Both the position numbers and the translations under genes were made by a program. A stretch of DNA of 64,000 nucleotides from Clostridiales bacterium (GTDB lineage: Bacteria > Bacillota > Clostridia > Oscillospirales > Acutalibacteraceae). Where the stretch lies: contig DUNN01000023.1 of NCBI GenBank assembly GCA_012839345.1, positions 30,746 to 94,745 on the forward strand. The letters run 5' to 3'. Below are positions 50,407 through 61,675 of this stretch, piece by piece (position 1 is the stretch's first letter; each line of letters begins with the position of its first letter). Below the pieces are notes generated by a model that saw nothing but the letters and a program-made list of their open reading frames with translations, searched no databases and was not told where the DNA came from.

Positions 50407-51120
50407 ATGGAAGATATAAGAGAATTACTGGTTCGCTCTGCGGCGGAATATGGGCTGGAATTGGATTCCGATGCGGCGCAGCGTTTTCAAACCTACCTGG
50501 AGCTGCTGGTGGAATGGAATGAAAAAATGAACCTGACCGCCATTACCGAACCAAAAGAGGTTGCCCTGAAACATTTTTTGGACAGCATTCTTTTACTAAA
50601 GTATCTGGAAATCCCCCAAGGAGCCAAGCTGATCGATGTTGGCACTGGCGCAGGCTTTCCGGGTCTGCCGCTGAAAATTACGCGGCCGGATCTGCGATTG
50701 ACTCTATTGGACGGCCTAAACAAGCGCCTTGTCTTCTTGCAGGAGGTTTTGAATCAGCTGAAACTGGAAGCGGAGATTGTACACGCGCGGGGGGAAGAAG
50801 CCGGGCGAACGCCGAAGTACCGCATGGCGTATGATTATGCCACAGCGCGCGCGGTAGCTCCACTGAATCTCCTCTGCGAATATTGCCTGCCATTTTTGCG
50901 GCAGGGCGGAGTTTTTGCGGCGATGAAAGGCCCTAATGGTCGGGAGGAAGCGGACGGCGCGAAGAACGCCATTGCGCTTTTGGGCTGTGAACTGGAGCAA
51001 ATCCAGGAATTTTCTCTGCCCGGTGGGGACGCGAGGAGTTTGATTCTCATCCGCCGCACAAAGCCGGTGAACGCCATTTATCCGCGCCACGGCTCAAAAA
51101 TTAAAAAAAGCCCGCTTTAA
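50407..51120 (+). CDS. rsmG: 16S rRNA m7G527 methyltransferase RsmG
   Basis: YLELLVEWNEKMNLTAITEPKEVALKHFLDSILLLKYL; LIDVGTGAGFPGLPLKI. Confidence 0.97.
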   Translation: MEDIRELLVRSAAEYGLELDSDAAQRFQTYLELLVEWNEKMNLTAITEPKEVALKHFLDSILLLKYLEIPQGAKLIDVGTGAGFPGLPLKITRPDLRLTLLDGLNKRLVFLQEVLNQLKLEAEIVHARGEEAGRTPKYRMAYDYATARAVAPLNLLCEYCLPFLRQGGVFAAMKGPNGREEADGAKNAIALLGCELEQIQEFSLPGGDARSLILIRRTKPVNAIYPRHGSKIKKSPL

Positions 51121-51135
51121 AGCGGGGAAAACCAG

Positions 51136-51183
51136 GGGTGCGGTGAAGCGAGCGTAAAATTCGCTTTTCGGCACCCTTTTTTT
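51136..51183 (+). terminator. Terminator downstream of rsmG
   Basis: gggtgcggtgaagcgag ... cgcttttcggcaccc-ttttttt. Confidence 0.7.
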
Positions 51184-51277
51184 GTCATTTGCTATTGGGA
51201 ACAGAATTCTCGAACGACTTATAGAAACCGGAAAACGGAGCGCCGCTTAAAAGAAAGTGGAAAGGGAAGAGAAGTCG

Positions 51278-52471
51278 ATGGAAGCACGATATCAGCGGGT
51301 GGAACTGCCGCGGGGAAGGAGAATTCTCGTGGTCAGTGACCTGCATGGCAATTTAGCGGGATTTCAGGCACTGCTGGAACAGGTGAAATACGGTGAAAAC
51401 GATATTCTGATAATCGTGGGGGACATGCTGGAAAAGGGACCTGACAGCCTTGGGCTGCTGCGGTATGTGATCCATCTGTCCCAGTCGCACACTGTTTACG
51501 CGGTATGTGGAAATTGCGATGATTTTTACGATAAAATTATGAAGCCGGGTACTCCGGAAGAAAATCGGGATTGTCTGCATTATATGCTCAACAGGAAAAA
51601 GAGCATTTTAAACGAGATGTGTTGGGAAATTGGCGTGGAAGTCCATGAGAATACGGATATGACCAAGCTGAAACAACAGCTGCGGGAGGCCTTTCCAAAG
51701 GAATTTGCCTTTTTAGACACGCTTCCAGATATTTTGGAAACGCAGCGCTATATTTTTGTTCACGCAGGGCTGCAACCCGGGGACTTGCGTCATCAGGACC
51801 GAAATTTCTGCCGTCACACAGGGAGTTTTCTCTCTCTGGGGTATTCTTTTGAGAAAACGTGCGTGGTTGGTCATTGGCCAGTTTGCCTATATGGCGGACA
51901 CGGAATCTGCCACAACCCAATTTTTGCTCGGGCGCATAATGTTATCAGCATTGACGGGGGTAATGTTTTAAAGGAAGGGGGCCAAATTAATGTCCTAATT
52001 CTGTCGGAACTTTTCTCAGAATCCATTGAATGGCAGAGCTACGATGGCCTGCCTTTGTCCACAGCGCTGGAAAATCAGCCGGAATCGAACCAGGAAAGCA
52101 TCCATCTTCGTTGGACGGATGGAAAAGTAGAGATTTTAAAACGGGAAAAGGATTATTGTTACTGCCGGCATGAATCCAGCGGGGCACTTGTCTGGATACC
52201 GGAAAGCTGGTTGTACGAGCGAAACGGCAAATGGTTTACGGATGATTATACCGAATATCATCCCGAAATCCATGCCGGCGATCGGATTGCGGTACTGCAA
52301 AGGACCTCCAAAGGCTGTTTTGTTAAAAAGGACGGGGTCTGCGGGTGGTATTCTGGAGCTGTTTCGGAAGGGAATGAAGAGGAAAGAAACCTATGCAGCC
52401 AATGGCCAAATGCAAGGCCTGCCGGTGCGGGAGTAAAGCGACTTCTGGGAACAAAAGCCGGGGAGTGGTAG
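51278..52471 (+). CDS. Calcineurin-like metallophosphoesterase with C-terminal SH3-like extension
   Basis: RILVVSDLHGNLAGFQALLEQVKYGENDILIIVGDMLEKGPDSLGLLRYV; GNCDD; GHWPV; C-terminal IAVLQRTSKGCFVKKDGVCGWY. Confidence 0.85.
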   Translation: MEARYQRVELPRGRRILVVSDLHGNLAGFQALLEQVKYGENDILIIVGDMLEKGPDSLGLLRYVIHLSQSHTVYAVCGNCDDFYDKIMKPGTPEENRDCLHYMLNRKKSILNEMCWEIGVEVHENTDMTKLKQQLREAFPKEFAFLDTLPDILETQRYIFVHAGLQPGDLRHQDRNFCRHTGSFLSLGYSFEKTCVVGHWPVCLYGGHGICHNPIFARAHNVISIDGGNVLKEGGQINVLILSELFSESIEWQSYDGLPLSTALENQPESNQESIHLRWTDGKVEILKREKDYCYCRHESSGALVWIPESWLYERNGKWFTDDYTEYHPEIHAGDRIAVLQRTSKGCFVKKDGVCGWYSGAVSEGNEEERNLCSQWPNARPAGAGVKRLLGTKAGEW

Positions 52472-52874
52472 ATTGAAAACTTTCAACCATGTTCTCAAAA
52501 TTAGTGGAAAGATTTCAATTACCGTTTACCAGGCGGCGGTTCGCTGTGAGCAGGCTAAGCGCTTTGGCGCAGGTACTGGCGAATTGCAGGAAAAAACGTG
52601 GCCGTTCGAACACATGCTTTTGTTTCGGAATTTGGCTATGCGGAGTTTCTGCCGATTGTCGGAATACTGCGCAGGCCGGGGAGAAGTCCGAAGCATTCCA
52701 CCGTTTTTGAAATTTCTGTGGAAAGATTTCTACCTTCGATGCATATTCTATCCAAACAGCGAAACGCTGATATTTCAGGAAATATTTTTACCATCCGCCA
52801 TAATATTACAAAAATCTGCCTTCATACATGCTATTCTTTATAGGAAAGGACAAGCAGAAAGGCGGTGCGTTTGC

Positions 52875-53687
52875 ATGTTTTTCAGCGATAAAAACAGAAT
52901 CGTGCAAATCGACATCAATTCCATTCACCCAAACCCAGCGCAGCCCCGGAAATCCTTTAATGAGCAGGAGCTGCTCGCGCTTTCCAGAAGCATCCGGGTA
53001 AACGGGCTTCTTCAGCCGATTACCGTACGCCGTGTGGCAGGCGGGTATGAAATCGTTGCCGGTGAGCGCAGACTGCGCGCCTGTAAAATGGCTGGGCTGG
53101 AAACCGTCTCCTGCATTGTAACTGACTGCTCGCAGGAAGACAGCGCGGTGCTTGCTATGACGGAAAACCTTCAGCGCCAGGACCTGCAGATTTTTGAAGA
53201 GGCAGAAGGAATCCGGCGGTTGATTGAAGAATGGAATGTGACGCAGGAGGAAGCAGCGGCCAGGCTGGGGAAAAGCCAATCCACGCTGGCCAATAAAATG
53301 CGGCTGTTGAAGCTGTCCGAAGCGGAACGGGCAAAAATCATGGAGGCAGGGTTAACAGAGCGCCACGCTCGGGCGCTGTTGCGTATCAACGATGAAAAGC
53401 TTCGTGCAAAGGCACTGGATGAAATTATCGAGCGCAATATGAACGTACAGCAAACGGACACGTACGTCGAACGTCTTTTAAGCGGCAAAAAGAAGGACAA
53501 GAACCGCCGCATTGTTGTAGTAAAGGATGTTCGGGTGTTTTTAAACACCATTAATCATGCCATTGAAACCATGAAGAAAAGTGGAATCAACGCCCAGACC
53601 GTAAAAAAGGAAAGCGAAGATTATATTGAGTGTATTGTAAGAATTCCGAAAACGGAAGCCACCGCAGGGGGCAAAAAACCTGCCTAA
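52875..53687 (+). CDS. noc: ParB-family protein, probably Noc-like
   Basis: INSIHPNPAQPRKSFNEQELLALSRSIRVNGLLQPITVRRVAGGYEIVAGERRLRACKMAGL; position between rsmG and parA as for noc in Firmicutes. Confidence 0.85.
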   Translation: MFFSDKNRIVQIDINSIHPNPAQPRKSFNEQELLALSRSIRVNGLLQPITVRRVAGGYEIVAGERRLRACKMAGLETVSCIVTDCSQEDSAVLAMTENLQRQDLQIFEEAEGIRRLIEEWNVTQEEAAARLGKSQSTLANKMRLLKLSEAERAKIMEAGLTERHARALLRINDEKLRAKALDEIIERNMNVQQTDTYVERLLSGKKKDKNRRIVVVKDVRVFLNTINHAIETMKKSGINAQTVKKESEDYIECIVRIPKTEATAGGKKPA

Positions 53688-53731
53688 GATTGAGTACAAG
53701 GTTTACTCCTATTCCCTATATCATTTCCCGC

Positions 53732-53763
53732 AAAACGGGCCGGACTTTTGTCCGGCCCGTTTT
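53732..53763 (+). terminator. Terminator downstream of noc-like gene
   Basis: aaaacgggccgga-cttttg-tccggcccgtttt. Confidence 0.75.
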
Positions 53764-53962
53764 GTCCTCTTCATTCTTGTTGCCTTCTATGGCTTATGAT
53801 AATAACAATTTATGAGTATATGCTTTAAATAAAAAGTGTGTTTACCGATGAGCACAAAGGCATGATGCGACTTGTTTGTGAATATAGTTTGGTAACGAAG
53901 TTTTCGTACTGAACGAATAGGTAGAGCAGACCAAAGGATGGCCCAAGACCACATACGGACAA

Positions 53963-53978
53963 TGTTTCACATGAAACA
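53963..53978. promoter_or_regulatory. parS site upstream of parA
   Basis: TGTTTCACATGAAACA; one central mismatch to TGTTTCACGTGAAACA; flanked aa...tt. Confidence 0.88.
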
Positions 53979-54101
53979 TTGCAGAAAAACACATGAAAAA
54001 TCTTTATTCTGAGTGCAAAGCGTGATATAATAAAAAGCAATGCACAACGAATACGGATTTGCCCGGCAGCAGTTTAACGGCAATGCATCAGGAGGAGAAA
54101 A

Positions 54102-54881
54102 ATGGGAAAAATTATTGCGATCGCCAACCAAAAGGGTGGAGTAGGAAAGACGACGACGGCGGTAAATCTCTCCGCGGCGCTGGGCATGAAGGGAAAAAAG
54201 ACGCTGCTGATCGACATCGACCCGCAGGGGAATTCTTCAAGTGGCCTGGGGGTTGACCGCAGAACGCTGAAGAAAACGGTGTACGAGGTGCTCGTCGGTG
54301 ACACAAAGGCAGAAGACGTGGTAATTCATACTGAATTTCAGAACTTGGATTTAGTTCCGTCCAGCATGGACCTTGCCGCTGCAGAAATTGAGCTGGCCGG
54401 GCTGGAACACCGGGAAGCGATTCTGAAAAGCGCGTTTCTGCCCCTGCGGGAGCGGTATGATTATATGATTATCGATTGCCCGCCTTCCCTTGGCATGATT
54501 ACCACTAACGCGCTCTGCCTGGCAGACACGCTGCTGGTTCCGATTCAATGTGAGTATTATGCGCTGGAAGGACTTTCTCAGCTGATGAATACCGTACGCC
54601 GGGTGAAACGGCAGTACAACGAACAGCTGGATATTGAGGGCGTTCTTCTTACCATGTATGACGGAAGGCTAAACCTGACCCAACAAGTGGTGGAAGAAGT
54701 GAAAAAGTACTTCCCACGCAAGGTGTTCGCCACCGTTATTCCGCGTGCGGTGCGCCTTTCCGAAGCGCCGAGCTTTGGGCGGCCAATTCAATATTTTGAT
54801 AAAAACTCACGCGGCGCAGTCTGCTACGATATGCTGGCGGATGAAATTCTGGACAACAACAGGCGTTCCGGCCACCGCTGA
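54102..54881 (+). CDS. parA: Chromosome partitioning ATPase ParA/Soj
   Basis: MGKIIAIANQKGGVGKTTTAVNLSAALGMKGKKTLLIDIDPQGNSSSGLG. Confidence 0.97.
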   Translation: MGKIIAIANQKGGVGKTTTAVNLSAALGMKGKKTLLIDIDPQGNSSSGLGVDRRTLKKTVYEVLVGDTKAEDVVIHTEFQNLDLVPSSMDLAAAEIELAGLEHREAILKSAFLPLRERYDYMIIDCPPSLGMITTNALCLADTLLVPIQCEYYALEGLSQLMNTVRRVKRQYNEQLDIEGVLLTMYDGRLNLTQQVVEEVKKYFPRKVFATVIPRAVRLSEAPSFGRPIQYFDKNSRGAVCYDMLADEILDNNRRSGHR

Positions 54882-54976
54882 GGAAAACGTTTGCGGAAGA
54901 ATCCAAACCTTAGTGAAGGACGGAGGCAATAAACGAGAAAGGCCCGCCTAACACGGCAGGCGGAAGGAGGAAAGCA

Positions 54977-55828
54977 ATGGCGTTGAAAAAGGGCGGTCTT
55001 GGAAAGGGCCTGGACGCAATTTTCGCGGAGAACGATACCGACCGCAATGCGTCGGTTACCCTGAAGCTCAGCGAAATTGAGCCAAACCGATCACAGCCCA
55101 GAAAAGATTTTAATGACGCGGCACTGGCTGAACTGGCGGATTCCATTCGTCAGCACGGAATTTTACAGCCGCTTTTGGTGCGCCCCTTGGTTGGCGGCGG
55201 ATATCAAATCGTTGCCGGGGAACGGCGCTGGCGCGCGGCACGCATGGCCGGTGTAACCGAGGTTCCCGCCGTGGTTCGTGAAATGAGCGACAGCGAAGTG
55301 ATGCAGCTGGCGCTGATTGAGAATCTGCAAAGGGAAGACCTGAGCCCCGTTGAAGAGGCGCAGGGCTATCAGTCTTTAATTGAAACATACGGCTTTACAC
55401 AAGAGGAGGTAGCCAGCACAGTGGGGAAATCCCGCCCCGCGGTAACCAACGCACTGCGGCTGCTGAATTTACCGAAGGAGATTCTGGATTTGGTTGCTTC
55501 CGGCAAGCTTTCTGCCGGGCACGCGCGCACCCTGTTGAGCTTTCCGACCGCGGAATCCATGATTAGCGCCGCAAAGCTGGCGGTGGAGCAAGGTGTGTCC
55601 GTCCGCGAGCTGGAGCGCATGGCGAAAAAGGCCGGGGAACAGGCAAAGCTGAAGGGACGCGATAAAGCGAAATCCCGCATCCGGTATTATGAAGAAGCCG
55701 AACTGGCGCTGCACGAGCATTTGAACCGTAAGGTGCAGGTAACGGGCACAAAAAAGCGCGGTGTGCTTCAAATCGAGTTTTATGGCGAGGAAGACCTTGC
55801 CGAACTGCTGAAACTGTTTGAAAAGTAA
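54977..55828 (+). CDS. parB: Chromosome partitioning protein ParB/Spo0J
   Basis: MALKKGGLGKGLDAIFAEN; PNRSQPRKDFNDAALAELADSIRQHGILQPLLVRPL; GERRWRAARMAG. Confidence 0.97.
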   Translation: MALKKGGLGKGLDAIFAENDTDRNASVTLKLSEIEPNRSQPRKDFNDAALAELADSIRQHGILQPLLVRPLVGGGYQIVAGERRWRAARMAGVTEVPAVVREMSDSEVMQLALIENLQREDLSPVEEAQGYQSLIETYGFTQEEVASTVGKSRPAVTNALRLLNLPKEILDLVASGKLSAGHARTLLSFPTAESMISAAKLAVEQGVSVRELERMAKKAGEQAKLKGRDKAKSRIRYYEEAELALHEHLNRKVQVTGTKKRGVLQIEFYGEEDLAELLKLFEK

Positions 55829-55931
55829 CGGTTGATTTTTGTAAATTCTTATAAAAGATGGAAGCAGCCGCAGATGGAAGCCGTCTAAAGACGGAATCAG
55901 CGGTTGCCTAAAAATAAAAGGAGTACAGAAC

Positions 55932-57218
55932 ATGCTGGATATTAAACTGATTCGCAGCAATCCCGATTTTGTAAAGGCGGCGGCCAAAAAACGCGAATTC
56001 GACGCAGACGCGATTGTGGACGATATTCTGAAAATCGACGCACAGCGCCGTGAAGTGACCGGCCGTGTAGAATCCATGAAAGCGGAACAGAATGCCGCTT
56101 CCAAGAAAATTCCGCAGATTAAGAAAGAAGGCGGCGATCCTTCTCAAATTATGGCGGAAATGAAGGAACTTGCCGGTAAAATTAAGGAATGTGACGCAGA
56201 ACTTTCTGAGTTGGAAGAAAAGCAGCATTCCCTGCTGCTCGGCCTACCCAATATGCCGGACGAAGACGTTTGCGCAGGCGGTAAGGAAAACAACAAGCCT
56301 CTGCATTATTACAAAGAGCAGCCGAAATTTGATTTTGAGCCGAAGAACCATGTGGACCTTTGCGAAAGCCTGCACCTGATCGATTATCAGCGCGGCGCAA
56401 AGCTGGCCGGGGCAGGTTCCTGGATTTATACGGGTATGGGCGCACGCCTGGAATGGGCTCTGCTCAACTATTTCATCGATGAGCATATTAAAGACGGCTA
56501 TCAGCTGATGCTGGTCCCGCACATGCTCAATTATGAGTGCGGCTATGTGGCCGGCCAGTTCCCGAAATTTACCGATGAGGTCTATTGGATTCAGAACCCC
56601 ACCAGCAACGACAAGAAATTCCTGCTTCCTACGGCAGAAACCGCGCTGGTTAACCTGCACCGCGATGAGATCCTCACCGAGGACGAGCTGCCGAAGAAGT
56701 ACATTGCTTATACGCCCTGCTACCGCAGAGAAGCAGGCAGCTACCGCTCCGAGGAGCGCGGCATGATCCGCGGCCACCAGTTCAATAAGGTGGAAATGGT
56801 TCAGTACACCACTCCCGATAAGTCCGATGAAGCGTTCGACGAACTGGTTCGCAAAGCAGAGCATTTGGTGCAGGGCCTTGGCCTGCATTACCGCTTGAGC
56901 AAACTGGCCGCCGGGGACTGCTCATTCTCCATGGCGCGCACCTACGACATTGAAGTCTGGATTCCGAGTATGGGCATCTACAAAGAGGTCAGCTCCGCGT
57001 CCAACGCCCGCGACTATCAGGCAAGAAGAGGCAACGTGAAGTTCCGCGACAAGGACAAGAAGCTGCAGTTCTGCCATACGCTGAACGCGTCCGGCCTGGC
57101 AACCAGCCGTGTGATGCCCGCCATTGTGGAGCAGTACCAGAATGCAGACGGAAGCGTCACCGTTCCGGAAGTTCTGCGTCCTTACATGGGTGGCATTGAA
57201 GTCATTAAACCCGAATAA
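55932..57218 (+). CDS. serS: Seryl-tRNA synthetase
   Basis: MLDIKLIRSNPDFVKAAAKKRE; full SerRS translation incl. YRREAGSYRSEERGMIRGHQFNKVEMVQYTTP. Confidence 0.97.
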   Translation: MLDIKLIRSNPDFVKAAAKKREFDADAIVDDILKIDAQRREVTGRVESMKAEQNAASKKIPQIKKEGGDPSQIMAEMKELAGKIKECDAELSELEEKQHSLLLGLPNMPDEDVCAGGKENNKPLHYYKEQPKFDFEPKNHVDLCESLHLIDYQRGAKLAGAGSWIYTGMGARLEWALLNYFIDEHIKDGYQLMLVPHMLNYECGYVAGQFPKFTDEVYWIQNPTSNDKKFLLPTAETALVNLHRDEILTEDELPKKYIAYTPCYRREAGSYRSEERGMIRGHQFNKVEMVQYTTPDKSDEAFDELVRKAEHLVQGLGLHYRLSKLAAGDCSFSMARTYDIEVWIPSMGIYKEVSSASNARDYQARRGNVKFRDKDKKLQFCHTLNASGLATSRVMPAIVEQYQNADGSVTVPEVLRPYMGGIEVIKPE

Positions 57219-57426
57219 ACCAATTATATAAATATGTCATCAGACCGGAAGTTTTGTTTTTCTTCCCAAAAGGAAGGAAGACGGGACTTCCGGCTGTTGT
57301 ATCTGCTTCTTTTCGAAAACTGGAATCGAGCGGCTCCGGAGATAGCCATTCGTGCGGCTAGTATGTTTCGAGAGTTGTTTGAATCTGCAGGGAATTAGGA
57401 ATTTTCGGAGAAAGGATGTTCTGTTT

Positions 57427-58212
57427 ATGTCTGATTTGGTGAAGGAGTACGCCAGCACCATGCGGGTTGCAACCTATGAGGTGGGCGCGCAGTGCATTCT
57501 GCGGCTAAGCGTTCTGCTGCGCATGTGCCAGGATGTAAGCGAGCGCAACATGGCACTGCTTGGTCTTGGCTATGAGAAACTGCGCGCGGACGGGATTGTG
57601 TTTCTTCTGATTACCAATCAGGTCAAAATACACCGGATGCCGGTCCACGGGGAAACAATTACCATGAAGACCCACCCGCGCGGGATTTCTGGCGCGCAGT
57701 TCTATCGTGATTTTATCGTATATTCCGGAGAAGAAAAAATTATTGAGGTGCTGCAGACCTCGGTCGTTGCGGACGGCAATACGCATAAGCTGCTGCGGCC
57801 CAAGAAGTTTTTGGATTACGGAATATTCAGCGCAGAAAAGGTTTCGGAAGAAGGCCGCATAACCAAACTGTCTGTGCCGGACGATCTCCCTCTGGTGGGG
57901 GAAAGACCCATCCGGTTTTCGGACCTGGACTACAACACACACCTAAACAACGCCGTTTATGCCGACATCCTGACGGATTACCTTCCGGGCGGCGCGGCGG
58001 GCCGTCAGTTTGCCGAAGTGCAGATTAATTACGTTACGGAAAGCCGTCTGGGCGACACACTTCAAATTTATGCCGCGGAGCGGGACGGCCGCATCTGGAT
58101 GAAAGGCGTGAACGAACGGGGCTGCGGATTCACCGCCTCCGCAGTAATGAAACCTTTTCCAAAAGAGGAAATGAAAAAGGCGCGCATCGGTATTGAAATC
58201 TCAAATTCGTGA
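57427..58212 (+). CDS. Acyl-ACP thioesterase
   Basis: Tandem hotdog architecture; RFSDLDYNTHLNNAVYADILTDYLP; start ATG 57427. Confidence 0.88.
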   Translation: MSDLVKEYASTMRVATYEVGAQCILRLSVLLRMCQDVSERNMALLGLGYEKLRADGIVFLLITNQVKIHRMPVHGETITMKTHPRGISGAQFYRDFIVYSGEEKIIEVLQTSVVADGNTHKLLRPKKFLDYGIFSAEKVSEEGRITKLSVPDDLPLVGERPIRFSDLDYNTHLNNAVYADILTDYLPGGAAGRQFAEVQINYVTESRLGDTLQIYAAERDGRIWMKGVNERGCGFTASAVMKPFPKEEMKKARIGIEISNS

Positions 58213-58461
58213 TGATATAATTACAAAATATATAACAAACCTTGTACGTGAATCACCGTGATAGAGAGAACTCTTAGCGAGATGTATTTACGGCAGAGCG
58301 GCTATTTTCCATACGCAAAAGGTCCGATTTTGAAAAATCTCAGTTTGTGCTCGTCTTTTTCGGCACAGATTGGCGATTTTTCATTTTATAAACAGGAAAA
58401 TACTTTCGCACTTATTTACCCGTGGCCATCGTAAACACGCAGAGGAAACACAGGAAGATGA

Positions 58462-59988
<1,527 letters not shown>

Positions 59989-60003
59989 ATTTACGCGTTG
60001 GGC

Positions 60004-60042
60004 AAAACGAAAAGCCGGCCGCGTGCCGGCTTTTCGTTTTTC
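60004..60042 (+). terminator. Terminator downstream of guaB
   Basis: aaaacgaaaagccggc-cgcgt-gccggcttttcgttttt. Confidence 0.85.
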
Positions 60043-60157
60043 TGATTTTTAATTCTCCGAAAAGGGTATAATGCCCCGAAGATCGTGTATAATGTTAAAT
60101 ACCGCTGTTTCGATTCAAAATATTTTTGAAAAAAACTCGGAAAAATTAAAAAATGTG

Positions 60158-60187
60158 TTGACAAATAGGGTATGCCTAAGATATAAT
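60158..60187 (+). promoter_or_regulatory. Promoter of tRNA cluster
   Basis: TTGACA (60158-60163), 18-nt spacer, TATAAT (60182-60187). Confidence 0.75.
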
Positions 60188-60233
60188 ATAAAACGCTCCG
60201 CATTTCACTTATGCGGACAAACTGAATAACTGT

Positions 60234-60310
60234 GGCGGCATAGCTCAGTTGGCTAGAGCATTCGGTTCATACCCGAAGTGTCATTGGTTCAAATCCAATT
60301 GCCGCTACCA
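60234..60310 (+). tRNA. tRNA-Met (CAT)
   Basis: Cloverleaf with encoded CCA; anticodon loop ggttCATaccc. Confidence 0.95.
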
Positions 60311-60314
60311 AATA

Positions 60315-60390
60315 TGGCCCGGTGGTCAAGCGGTTAAGACACCGCCCTTTCACGGCGGTTTCACGAGTTCGAATCTCGTCCGGGTCACCA
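60315..60390 (+). tRNA. tRNA-Glu (TTC)
   Basis: Cloverleaf with encoded CCA; anticodon loop ctTTCac. Confidence 0.95.
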
Positions 60391-60466
60391 TTTTTATATC
60401 CAGGTCAATCTCCGGCGGGTTTCCAATGGTGATTGACTTTGCATATTCCGCACACATGCGGACTAT

Positions 60467-60543
60467 GGACGCATAGCTCAGCTGGTTAGAGCGCTCGCCT
60501 CACACGCGAGAGGTCATGGGTTCGAGTCCCCTTGTGTCCACCA
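60467..60543 (+). tRNA. tRNA-Val (CAC)
   Basis: Cloverleaf with encoded CCA; anticodon loop ctCACac. Confidence 0.95.
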
Positions 60544-60544
60544 C

Positions 60545-60587
60545 GGGAAACGCGCACTTCACTTTTGTGAGGTGCGTTTGCTTTATC
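60545..60587 (+). terminator. Hairpin downstream of tRNA cluster
   Basis: aaacgcgcacttcac ... tgtgaggtgcgttt-gcttt. Confidence 0.6.
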
Positions 60588-60703
60588 CCCGTGCCTTTTC
60601 GTAAAACGGGCCGGGCACAATGGCAACCGCGGTTCCGTGTTTTCGCGGCTGTGAGCCGCCGCGCGGCAACGGGGACGGAATTTACCTGATACAGGAAGGG
60701 ATT

Positions 60704-61249
60704 ATGAAAATGAAACAGATAAAGAAACTGACAGTTCTAACTCTTGCGCTCATTATGGTGGGCACCATGGCGGCATGCGGCATGGGAGACGTAGGCGGCA
60801 CGCCTGCCCCGTCCGGCAGTTCAACTTCCTCCCAGGCCTCCTCTGAGGCTTCCCCGCAGGTGGACGAATCCAATTATGAAGACAGTGTGGATGGCCTGGC
60901 CAAATACCTCGCAGCAAAATCGCTGATCTCCGGTACGCCCTCCACCATGCGGGCGGATTTTATCGGGGCAGAAAAGGGTGTACGGTACCAGTTTGGCCTG
61001 AACGGGAAGGACAATGTAACGGTAGAGCTTTATCAGTTCCCCAGCACCCTGAATGAAACGGCACAAAAAGTATTGGACGCGGTGAAGTCCAAGGGCAGCT
61101 TCACCATTATGGATCAGCAGGTTTCGGCGGTTCTTTCGGACAGTGGGAAATACATGCTGATTTATAAGGACACCACAACCAACAACGACCAGAACAAAAA
61201 GCGTCAGGAGGACGTTACCAACGCGGTAAAAGCCTTTAAGAACGCATAA
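60704..61249 (+). CDS. Putative lipoprotein of unknown function
   Basis: Signal peptide with lipobox (VGTMAACG), Ser/Pro linker, about 180 aa. Confidence 0.7.
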   Translation: MKMKQIKKLTVLTLALIMVGTMAACGMGDVGGTPAPSGSSTSSQASSEASPQVDESNYEDSVDGLAKYLAAKSLISGTPSTMRADFIGAEKGVRYQFGLNGKDNVTVELYQFPSTLNETAQKVLDAVKSKGSFTIMDQQVSAVLSDSGKYMLIYKDTTTNNDQNKKRQEDVTNAVKAFKNA

Positions 61250-61282
61250 TCCTTGGTTGATGAAATTCTAATTTGAAATAAG

Positions 61283-61322
61283 GAAGACGTACTGCTTTTT
61301 CGGCAAAGCTGTGCGTCTTTTT
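61283..61322 (+). terminator. Terminator downstream of lipoprotein gene
   Basis: aagacgtactgctttttcggcaaagctgtgcgtcttttttg. Confidence 0.65.
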
Positions 61323-61324
61323 TG

Positions 61325-61570
61325 TTGTCACCGATTAACCGGAAGATTCATGGCAGTGGGATGCACCATCGTACGTAGCCACAGAAGCCGCCGTCAGGCG
61401 GCGAACAAAAGGGGACCGGAATTTAGTTTCACTGCCGTAGAAACAGTACGGGAAAGGCGGCAAGACGTTTTAAGTAAGAACTTAGGGAAACAGTTTCTTT
61501 GTAAAAGATCGGCCGAAGATAAAAAGGGAAAGCCTTCAAAACAAACGTAATTTGCTTTGAGGCTTTTTTT
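61325..61570 (+). ncRNA. Candidate structured transcript bounded by terminators (speculative)
   Basis: GGCAGTG (61352-61358) complementary to CACTGCC (61430-61436) enclosing GCCGCC-gtca-GGCGGC (61387-61402); ends in terminator aaagccttcaaa...tttgaggctttttttc. Confidence 0.3.
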
Positions 61571-61601
61571 CAATTTTTAAGAAAGAATTAATTCACCAAA
61601 A

Positions 61602-61630
61602 GTTGACAAACGAAAAATACCAGCATATAA
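61602..61630 (+). promoter_or_regulatory. Consensus promoter for GH25 gene
   Basis: TTGACA (61602-61607), 17-nt spacer, TATAAT (61625-61630). Confidence 0.8.
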
Positions 61631-61675
61631 TCAAACAGAAAAAATATAGTAAATAATGGAAATTGGAGGATTAAA

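Noticed and set aside
52473-52874. N-terminal extension of the noc-like ORF in the supplied track
   Set aside because: Extension has no ParB-like character; the conserved protein begins at MFFSDKNRIVQIDINSIHPNP (52875)
61380-61460. c-di-AMP (ydaO-type) riboswitch upstream of GH25
   Set aside because: Some superficially similar GGCGAAC/GGGGA motifs, but order and conserved core do not fit, and a terminator plus new promoter separate it from the gene
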